Of a stretch of DNA of 6,378 nucleotides, positions 1 to 4,439 are shown piece by piece. The stretch covers positions 1 to 6,378 of the forward strand of contig JBLNAE010000134.1 in the NCBI GenBank assembly GCA_050259195.1. The letters are read 5' to 3'. This stretch comes from PSLL01 sp050259195 (GTDB taxonomy: Bacteria; Desulfobacterota_D; UBA1144; Nemesobacterales; CSP1-2). The notes beneath the pieces were generated by a model. That model was not told the origin of the DNA. It saw nothing but the letters and a program-made list of their open reading frames with translations, and made no database searches. The position numbers and the translations under genes are program-made. Each line of letters begins with the position of its first letter. Positions within the stretch are counted from its first letter, which is position 1.

Positions 1-239
1 AATTTAAAGAGCGTGTAAGGGTTGCCAGAGCTTGATGTCGTATAGTGTACCTCCTTTACTCCTCCTTCGACCGCTACCTTCTTGCCATCGTAGTGGTCAG
101 GGTCTGATACAAGCCCTCCGATGGGGATTTGCGCGTAATCGGTATAATCCATATCGGCAAGGGTAAAAACTGTAAATTGCAAATAGATAAATCCTGCAAA
201 CATAAGAATTAGGATTTTCTTTGTCGTATTTCCCTTCAT
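1..239 (-). CDS. Exported OB-fold-like protein, N-terminal part (cut by window edge)
   Basis: The reading frame is open to the left window edge, so only about 79 N-terminal residues are visible. It starts MKGNTTKKILILMFAGFIY, a basic n-region followed by a hydrophobic stretch and then TLADMDYTDY, which fits a Sec signal peptide. The mature part has the rhythm IPIGGLVSDPDHYDGKKVAV followed by an EGGV strand and a Ser/Gly-rich turn leading to YTLFK. That strand pattern (entry strand, P..Y.GK.V.V.G.V, then a Y..F strand) is typical of small exported OB-fold domains; the ligand is unknown. I chose ATG 239 because GAGAGG lies 7 nt upstream and it leaves the cleanest signal peptide. In-frame ATGs at 254 and 278 are alternatives, and 278 also has a good AGGTGA site. 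The fold call is by pattern only. Confidence 0.6.
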   Translation of the reverse strand, partial: MKGNTTKKILILMFAGFIYLQFTVFTLADMDYTDYAQIPIGGLVSDPDHYDGKKVAVEGGVKEVHYTTSSSGNPYTLFK

Positions 240-378
240 TGAAAGACCTCTCATATCTATTTTTGTTATCATCGCCATTTCTTCACCTATACGAGTGATA
301 AATTGGTAACAGATACCTCACATTTCACCCTACTTATAACCAAATTTCCCGTTAAATGATTTCGAGCCCCCCTATTAT

Positions 379-387
379 TGTGGATAA
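379..387 (-). promoter_or_regulatory. Single perfect DnaA-box consensus
   Basis: TTATCCACA on the minus strand is a perfect match to the classical DnaA box. It begins at the last base of the putative -10 hexamer, so it would cover the transcription start. Only one perfect box is seen here and there is no DUE-like AT cluster with further boxes, so this is not an origin. It may be regulatory or chance. Confidence 0.25.
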
Positions 388-414
388 TTTTAATCATTAG
401 TAAATGGTTGTAAA
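387..414 (-). promoter_or_regulatory. Candidate sigma-70 promoter for the exported OB-fold gene
   Basis: Reading the minus strand, TTTACA (414-409) and TAAAAT (392-387) are separated by 16 nt. Each matches five of six bases of the sigma-70 consensus. It points at the leftmost gene and would give a leader of about 100-140 nt. The prediction rests on motif and spacing only. Confidence 0.35.
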
Positions 415-514
415 TAGGCGGAATTGAAAAAGTCACTAATTTGGATGCAGAAAACGATGTAGAGGATTCAAATTTGAGGACATCTAGGTAGAATGGGAAT
501 AGAAGTTCTTTTGA

Positions 515-534
515 CAATGGACTACTCTCCATTG
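515..534. repeat. Short inverted repeat at the 3' end of the transglycosylase gene
   Basis: CAATGGA and TCCATTG form a perfect 7-bp stem around a 6-nt loop, overlapping the last codons and stop of the minus-strand gene that ends at 522. On the minus strand it is followed by TCAAAAG rather than a T-tract. It is therefore a weak terminator candidate at best, and it could equally be a 3' stabilising hairpin. Confidence 0.25.
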
Positions 535-1466
535 AGAGGTTCATCCCCCTTATAGTTATTCCATTTAATGAAAACATAGCGATTAAACACCTTCGAAACG
601 TAGTCCATAGTCTCGGCATAGGGCGGGACTCTAAAGCCGTATTTTATCACGGCCTCCCTGCCTGCATTATAGGCCGCGAGTGAGAGCGCCAGATCATTAT
701 TAAAATAATCCATCAGGTCTCTTAAAACCCTTACGCCCCCGTCTATATTCTCCTTAGGATCAAACGGGTCATTTACGCTATAGTCCCTTGCCGTCCCAGG
801 CATAAGCTGCATAATTCCCAAGGCATTCTTAGATGAGACGGCAGTTGGGTTAAAATCGGATTCCACTTTGATGACGGCTTTAACGAGGTCAGGGTCTACC
901 CCGTGTTTTCTACTCGCCTTTAGAATTTCCTCTTCGTAATTGAGTTTAGACCTATTCTGCCGGGCCTTCGCAACCGACTTCATGCCGCAGCCAAGAGTCT
1001 CATATCCGCCCTCTCTCCTAATCATCGCCATGCAATCCGAAACCCGGACGAGTTTTACCTCTTCGGTATTAACCGATTTAACTGCATCCCCCTCGGCATA
1101 GGTTTTAACCACGCCTGTATCGGGGTTTTTAATAATAGCCACCGACGATCTTTTTCCTCTAACAGTTCCAAGGAGAACTAGATTCAGCTTGGCCTTTGAA
1201 AGATCAGCCGGAAGCAGGTCATTAGCTACTTGAGAAGCTTCTCTTTTAAAGATGTTTTTCTCTACAATCACATTGTATGATTCGCGCGATTGTAAAGGTT
1301 TTATCCTGCTGTATGAGGAGAATTGATAACTATCTTTCTCTCCAGGTGGCAACGTCCGGATATTTTTTTCATCTTCTGAAACGTAGGATACAATCGAGTG
1401 GAGGAGTAAACCTCCGAATATAGCGCTCAGTATCCAGGTATGCCTTTTTAGAAGCGATAGAATCAT
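522..1466 (-). CDS. Membrane-anchored lytic transglycosylase with GspC-type HR domain
   Basis: Counting from the TTG at 1475 (317 aa), residues 13-31 form one N-terminal transmembrane helix. A linker follows, and residues ~70-165 resemble the periplasmic homology region of type II secretion GspC/PulC: EKNIFKREA, then LNLVLLGTV, SVAIIKNP and TYAEGDAV. The C-terminal half (~178-305) is a family-1 SLT transglycosylase domain with catalytic Glu205 in VIKVESDFNP, the GIMQLMPGTA motif (220-228), SLAAYNAG (265-272) and a VPPYAETMDYV segment. It should cleave peptidoglycan glycan strands with 1,6-anhydro product formation, tethered at the inner membrane and facing the periplasm. Classical GspC has a PDZ or coiled coil where this protein has SLT. 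Cys148 and Cys163 flank a hairpin in the HR part and could pair. I prefer ATG 1466 (residue 4) over TTG 1475, because a -10-like TATCTT lies just upstream and there is no Shine-Dalgarno site. No gsp genes are visible nearby. Confidence 0.88.
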   Translation of the reverse strand: MILSLLKRHTWILSAIFGGLLLHSIVSYVSEDEKNIRTLPPGEKDSYQFSSYSRIKPLQSRESYNVIVEKNIFKREASQVANDLLPADLSKAKLNLVLLGTVRGKRSSVAIIKNPDTGVVKTYAEGDAVKSVNTEEVKLVRVSDCMAMIRREGGYETLGCGMKSVAKARQNRSKLNYEEEILKASRKHGVDPDLVKAVIKVESDFNPTAVSSKNALGIMQLMPGTARDYSVNDPFDPKENIDGGVRVLRDLMDYFNNDLALSLAAYNAGREAVIKYGFRVPPYAETMDYVSKVFNRYVFIKWNNYKGDEPLNGE

Positions 1467-1478
1467 GCCAAGCAAGAC

Positions 1479-1507
1479 AAGATATTCAATCCTAAGAAAA
1501 AAGTAAA
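1479..1507 (-). promoter_or_regulatory. Candidate promoter giving a near-leaderless transglycosylase mRNA
   Basis: On the minus strand TTTACT (1507-1502) and TATCTT (1484-1479) are 17 nt apart, each with four of six consensus bases. The predicted transcription start would be near 1472, about 6 nt before ATG 1466. This fits the absence of a ribosome binding site. It is weak evidence on its own and is strengthened only by the same layout at two other genes. Confidence 0.3.
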
Positions 1508-1528
1508 GAGCCAGTTTTTTCTAATTTT

Positions 1529-1642
1529 TTAGCCGCGAATGAACACGAATATAGAAATCAGAATATAGGAGACAGGGTACAGGAGCTAGAAGTCAGAAGT
1601 ATTCCCTATATTCTGTATCCTGCTAATCTCATTCGTGGCTAA
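1529..1642. repeat. 114-bp imperfect palindromic intergenic element
   Basis: The outer arms are TTAGCCGCGAATGA (1529-1542) and TCATTCGTGGCTAA (1629-1642), complementary at 13 of 14 positions, with the odd position a G·U pair in one RNA strand. Nested inside is a perfect 11-bp pair, CAGAATATAGG (1559-1569) with CCTATATTCTG (1605-1615). The centre has purine-rich near-repeats such as AGAAGTCAGAAGT. The element fills the gap between the prmA-like stop codon and the transglycosylase promoter, and no ORF lies in it. It has the size and symmetry of a MITE or REP/BIME-like dispersed repeat and could fold in prmA-like mRNA. No flanking target duplication is obvious, and T-tracts do not follow the stem, so it is not a classic terminator. 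Confidence 0.55.
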
Positions 1643-2242
1643 TTATAAATCCTTGTCTTTTAAACTAAACAAAATCGCAACCCAGCCGCCGTCCGCGAAT
1701 TCTCTATTCGGACTAAATCCAATCTCTTTGAATCTTGATATTGCTCTTTCTTTTCTATTCTCAAAAATTCCTGAAACTAAGAGGATGCCGTTTTCTTCCA
1801 CTACGGATTTAATTTCTTTCGCCATGCGTATAAGCTCGTCTCTAATTATGTTTGCCACAACAAGTTCAAATTTTCCTCTCACATCTTCTATGGAGTTGTT
1901 TTCAACACGAACTTTTGAATTCACTCGGTTTATCTCAACATTCTTCCGAGCCTCATCCACAGCAAGAGGGTCAATGTCAATTGCCAAAACCCTTTCTGCT
2001 CCAAGCATCGCGCAGGAGATTCCAAGAAGACCGCTTCCGCACCCCAAATCCAAAACCGTCTTTATTTTTCTTGTTTTGAATACCTCTTCGATTCCCTTTA
2101 TGCAAAGCTTTGTGGTCTGATGCTCCCCGCCGAAGGAACTCCCTGCTGCTATTTCAATAGATATCTCTTCCCCTCCTGGAGTCTTTATAGGGACCTTCAG
2201 CGCACGCGAACGAAATTCAGTGTAAGGCTCAAAATATCTCAT
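1643..2242 (-). CDS. Short PrmA-like protein methyltransferase (class I SAM-dependent)
   Basis: This 199-aa protein has a complete Rossmann methyltransferase core. Motif I is VLDLGCGSG (63-71), the acidic end of strand 2 is AIDIDP (87-92), and NSIED is at 116-120. The ANIIRDEL segment (130-137) and the C-terminal GGWVAIL (185-191) match ribosomal protein L11 methyltransferase PrmA. SFGGEHQTTKLCI (36-48) corresponds to PrmA's FGTGTHPTT loop but is altered. Typical PrmA is about 250-295 aa, with an N-terminal L11-recognition domain and linker; only about 30 residues precede the core here. The substrate may therefore be L11 by another docking mode or a different protein. Start ATG 2242 is decided by an in-frame TAG immediately upstream (2245-2243) and by GGAGG at 2256-2252 with 9-nt spacing. 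That ribosome binding site lies at the edge of a truncated SIR2-like gene, so the promoter may have changed with the rearrangement. Confidence 0.85.
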   Translation of the reverse strand: MRYFEPYTEFRSRALKVPIKTPGGEEISIEIAAGSSFGGEHQTTKLCIKGIEEVFKTRKIKTVLDLGCGSGLLGISCAMLGAERVLAIDIDPLAVDEARKNVEINRVNSKVRVENNSIEDVRGKFELVVANIIRDELIRMAKEIKSVVEENGILLVSGIFENRKERAISRFKEIGFSPNREFADGGWVAILFSLKDKDL

Positions 2243-2256
2243 CTAAACGCGCCTCC

Positions 2257-2417
2257 ATCAATAGTTCACTGCTACTTGGCAGCTATTGTCTACACTGCCA
2301 GACTACTCCTGTCGGGTGGCCGCACAGGTTGACGCCTGCACCAAGAAGGGGAACAACTCGGCCGTCGGTGATGGACTCGATCACTGCCTTGTAGTGCGAA
2401 TCCAAGAAATCGGGCAT
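2257..2417 (-). pseudogene. SIR2-like NADase/effector N-terminal remnant with amber stop
   Basis: From ATG 2417 the frame reads MPDFLDSHYKAVIESI, then TDGRVVPLLGAGVNLCGHP and VVWQCRQ before TAG at 2285-2283 (codon 45). The VPLLGAGVN segment (22-30) is the NAD-binding glycine loop seen at the start of SIR2-like proteins, where GAGVN replaces sirtuin GAGIS. After the TAG the same frame continues LPSSSELL, which is how such proteins go on (a Tyr or similar residue, then LPSG/S.EL), so the stop looks like a point mutation. Resemblance ends at ~2258, where the prmA-like ribosome binding site begins, so everything after ~53 codons, including the catalytic Asn/His region, is gone. GTGAGG sits 7 nt before the ATG. 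The gene lies 41 bp after the membrane protein and was probably co-transcribed with it. The family call comes from motif recognition over a short stretch; loss of function is clear if the call is right. Confidence 0.6.
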
Positions 2418-2458
2418 AGATGAGCCTCACTCTATTTACAACTCGAACTGCTTTCTTT

Positions 2459-3126
2459 CTATTTTTCCTGCGGTTTTTCTTGTAGCTCTTCTTCAACTTC
2501 TGGCGTTGGCTTTTCCCGCGATTGCTGAGGCTTAGCGTCAGCTCCTGGTTGCGGCTTGGTCAACAGGGTTTCGGCTATCTCTTTGAGCTTCAATACCGCC
2601 TGTTCCGAGAACATGCCAATCAATCCGGCTAGGGCGGCAAAGCCAAAAGGACTGATTTCCTTGGTGGTTGCCCCGGGGAAAAGAACCCACCACGAATCAC
2701 AAAATAGAAAACAGTCCCCAGAGTCGCCCCAATGAAGGACAATAGAATATACTTTGCCAACCAGCTCCGCACCAACTCTCGGTTGCCGATATACCATGAG
2801 AGAGAGCGGAGTGCATGCACCAGACTGCCGAGTGCGCCGGCTATAGCCACAATGAAGAATATGCGTACCTCATCTGAAATCCAACGTGTCCAGAAGAGAA
2901 AGATTACTGGTGACTTAATCGGAGGTGTCACCCCAAGTTGAACCGGGAGAGGCCACAATTTTACAAAGCTGTAGAGCAGAAAAACGGAGAACAAAACAAG
3001 GTAGGTTGTAATAAGGATAATGCCGATAATACCTACAGGGCTATCACCTACCCGGTCAATCTCAGGCACAGAGGTTTCTTTAGACTCTTTCTTTACCTCC
3101 ATTACCGTTTTGGGTTCTGCGGCCAT
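2459..3126 (-). pseudogene. Four-helix membrane protein split by a -1 frameshift
   Basis: The first frame runs from ATG 3126 to a stop at 2629. A second, overlapping frame carries the rest to 2459. Joined at CCCCGGGG (2671-2678), they give one coherent 222-aa protein. Hydrophobic segments lie at ~31-57, ~89-106, ~125-146 and ~158-175. The conserved-looking middle reads GALGSLVHALRSLSWYIGNR (97-116), then VIRGGFFSPG joined to ATTKEISPFGFAALAGLIGM. The C-terminal ~35 residues are a charged Pro/Glu/Gln/Lys tail. I recognise this as a conserved bacterial membrane family without known function and do not assign one. Without the shift, translation ends in an unrelated GQPPRKSVLLALPP tail and loses helix 4. 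The start is secure: AAAGGAG lies 7 nt upstream. The break may be a real mutation, a homopolymer sequencing error, or recoding, because C CCG GGG fits the X XXY YYZ slippery pattern. The next gene on this strand is a SIR2-like remnant. Confidence 0.65.
2671..2678 (-). other. Frameshift point CCCCGGGG (possible slippery site)
   Basis: Coding continuity of the membrane protein switches frame by -1 here. In the zero frame the codons are TCC CCG GGG CAA; in the downstream frame they are CCC GGG GCA. One extra G would restore a single frame. The heptamer C CCG GGG formally permits simultaneous -1 slippage by two tRNAs. No strong downstream stem-loop was identified by eye. Confidence 0.6.
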
Positions 3127-3173
3127 GTTTTTTCTCCTTTTATTAATTTGAAATATGTAAAGCTAAAGGAACT

Positions 3174-3431
3174 TCATAAATTTATGACTGCTCCTGCCGT
3201 TACCCCATCCTGCCTTTTAGGTTGGTACGGGCCATCTGGTTTAGGGAGGTTTGTATTTCCTAATTCTGTATCGGCTACGAGCTGTGTATAGGCCCCCAAT
3301 TGTGATGATGCGTCTCTTTGCCCCACTCTGTCAATACCCAATTTTAGTTCTATACTTACAAACTTCATACCAGATGATAAGCTAATGAAATCAGTGTGAT
3401 TCTTAATCTTCACGGTCTCTAAAGCGTGCAA
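3174..3431 (-). CDS. Small ORF, possibly a decayed exported-domain protein
   Basis: An 85-codon frame lies just upstream of the membrane protein on the same strand, with 47 nt between its TGA and the next ATG. The only start near the full length is TTG 3431, with no good ribosome binding site. An internal ATG at residue 22 would give about 64 residues. The stretch SLSSGMKFVSIELKLGIDR, followed later by LGAYTQL and DGVTAGAVINL, recalls DUF4352-like immunoglobulin-fold domains (G.KFV.V.L.L, then Y, then a G.V.G.V strand). However, the usual ending is missing and there is no signal peptide. It could be a truncated relic of the same module or a chance frame. A 9-bp hairpin covers its presumed start, which argues against efficient translation. 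I do not assign a function. Confidence 0.3.
   Translation of the reverse strand: MHALETVKIKNHTDFISLSSGMKFVSIELKLGIDRVGQRDASSQLGAYTQLVADTELGNTNLPKPDGPYQPKRQDGVTAGAVINL
3398..3409. repeat. 12-bp direct repeat, copy 1
   Basis: GATTCTTAATCT occurs here and again at 3496-3507, 98 bp apart. The motif is itself near-palindromic (GATT-CTT-AATC), as expected for a small dimeric DNA-binding protein. It lies upstream of the minus-strand module. It could be an operator pair or chance in AT-rich DNA. Confidence 0.3.
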
Positions 3432-3448
3432 ACAACGTTCACGCTTTA
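3420..3448. repeat. 9-bp perfect inverted repeat (hairpin)
   Basis: TAAAGCGTG (3420-3428) and CACGCTTTA (3440-3448) pair perfectly around an 11-nt loop. On the plus strand a TTTTT run follows only after 7 nt, so it is a poor rho-independent terminator. On the minus strand it sits over the presumed start of the small ORF ending at 3174 and might act in the leader of the membrane-protein transcript. Confidence 0.4.
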
Positions 3449-3495
3449 TGGCTGATTTTTAACGGAACTAGCTAAGAATACCAGATTTCTGATTG

Positions 3496-3507
3496 GATTC
3501 TTAATCT
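3496..3507. repeat. 12-bp direct repeat, copy 2
   Basis: Second copy of GATTCTTAATCT, sharing its last base with the first base of the palindrome at 3507-3523. The close packing of the two elements is the reason for recording it. Confidence 0.3.
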
Positions 3508-3523
3508 GTAAACTGAGTTTACA
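3507..3523. promoter_or_regulatory. 17-bp palindrome, operator candidate
   Basis: TGTAAACTGAGTTTACA is a perfect palindrome with 8-bp arms around a central G, the usual size for a TetR-, GntR- or LacI-type dimer site. On the minus strand its TAAACT half can serve as a -10, with TTGTGG 17 nt upstream (weak matches). It could therefore repress transcription of the minus-strand module. The intergenic stretch 3432-3626 also holds the 10-bp palindrome TTCCATGGAA (3557-3566) and no recognisable gene. Confidence 0.35.
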
Positions 3524-3626
3524 CTACGTTAACAAAATCCAAATCCACAACACGGGTTCCATGGAAAAACCACAATGCGCGGATTCTTCCAGACGATTAT
3601 AAAAGTATGTATTATATTTAATAAAA

Positions 3627-4388
3627 ATGGCAACGAGAAGGGATTTCTTTAAAACGCTCATTAAAGGGGGACTCGGAATAGTCTCTCTGCCATTCTTTGG
3701 GTTTGGTGAAGCCTCGAAATTTCACTTTGCCCAAATCATTTATCGCGGCCAGTGGGATCCCCGTCCCAGGGCTTTTAGGCGGCTCATGGCTTCTCTCGAT
3801 TCTAGAACCAGTGTTGAAACCTCGTCTGAGAGAAAAATGCTGAGGATTGGAGACCCCGACTTTTTCTACTATCCGTTTCTCTACCTTGCCGGAGGAGGGG
3901 GATTTGAGCCGTTTACCAAAGATGAAGGAAGAAAGCTGAGAAGATTTCTAAAACTCGGCGGAACGCTCCTTATTGATGACGCCTCTGGAGAGGAAAGTTC
4001 GCCATTTGATTCTCAAATCCGAGAGGAGCTTAAGAAGGTTCTGCCTGAATCTTCTTTTAGTCGGATTTCATCCGATCATGTGGTTTTTAAATCTTTTTAT
4101 CTCCTCTTTTCGGCGAGCGGAAGAAAGATAGTTAAGCCTTATCTTGAAGGAATTACGTTTACGGATGAAGGCAGAACTCCCGTAATTTATTCGAGAAACG
4201 ATCTGGGCGGCGCATGGTCTGAGGACGAGTTTGGAAGGTGGCAGTATGAATGCATCCCCGGAGGAGAGGCTCAACGAGAGCTTGCATTCAGGCTCGGGAT
4301 AAATATCGTATTATATGCGCTCACCGGGAATTACAAGGAAGACCAGATACACACTCCGTTTATTAAACGAAGGCAGAGAAATCTTTAG
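3627..4388 (+). CDS. Tat-exported DUF4159 domain protein
   Basis: The N-terminus carries a near-ideal twin-arginine motif, TRRDFFK (3-9), followed by a hydrophobic segment (11-24), so export by Tat to the periplasm is expected. There is no Cys for lipidation. From ~32 to the end the protein follows DUF4159: FHFAQIIYRGQWDPRP, DPDFFYYPFLYLAG (77-89), the LRRFLKLGGTLLIDDASGE segment, SSDHVVFKSFYLL (148-160), VIYSRNDLGGAW (186-197), and a closing RELAFRLGINIVLYALTG with DQIHTP. The fold is probably a class-I glutamine-amidotransferase/flavodoxin-like sandwich without an evident nucleophile; biochemical function is unknown. Elsewhere DUF4159 is often attached to BatA-like proteins next to MoxR ATPase and DUF58 genes, none of which are here. 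ATG 3627 has no Shine-Dalgarno site. TATATT at 3613-3618 lies 8 nt before it, suggesting a leaderless transcript, though no good -35 is seen. It converges on the HerA gene with a 51-bp gap. Confidence 0.85.
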   Translation: MATRRDFFKTLIKGGLGIVSLPFFGFGEASKFHFAQIIYRGQWDPRPRAFRRLMASLDSRTSVETSSERKMLRIGDPDFFYYPFLYLAGGGGFEPFTKDEGRKLRRFLKLGGTLLIDDASGEESSPFDSQIREELKKVLPESSFSRISSDHVVFKSFYLLFSASGRKIVKPYLEGITFTDEGRTPVIYSRNDLGGAWSEDEFGRWQYECIPGGEAQRELAFRLGINIVLYALTGNYKEDQIHTPFIKRRQRNL

Positions 4389-4439
4389 GACAGTATGTGT
4401 AGGAGCAATTCCCTCGTGGTTGCCTAAATGAGACGGTAA

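Noticed and set aside
240..521. Replication origin suggested by a DnaA box in AT-rich intergenic DNA
   Set aside because: Only one box, no additional near-matches in array and no dnaA/dnaN/gidA-type neighbours.
287..619. 110-codon minus-strand open frame over the transglycosylase 3' end
   Set aside because: It overlaps the well-supported transglycosylase in another frame, has no domain-like sequence and no ribosome binding site.
1635..2120. 161-codon plus-strand open frame opposite the methyltransferase
   Set aside because: Antisense shadow of a convincing PrmA-like gene; low-complexity Ser/Phe/Thr composition with no motifs.
3549..3559. AACACGGGTTC is identical to part of the tRNA-Glu T arm (6348-6358), suggesting an attachment-site scar
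   Set aside because: Only 11 bp match, the segment is the generic T-stem/loop sequence, and two resident genes lie between the two sites, so no island boundary is supported.
3540..3626. Degraded transposase or IS end upstream of DUF4159
   Set aside because: No frame gives recognisable transposase residues and no paired terminal inverted repeats or target duplication could be found.
4384..4429. TTTAGG/CCTAAA inverted repeat between the convergent DUF4159 and HerA genes as a bidirectional terminator
   Set aside because: Six-bp arms with a long loop and bulges, and no T-tract on either side; too weak to call.
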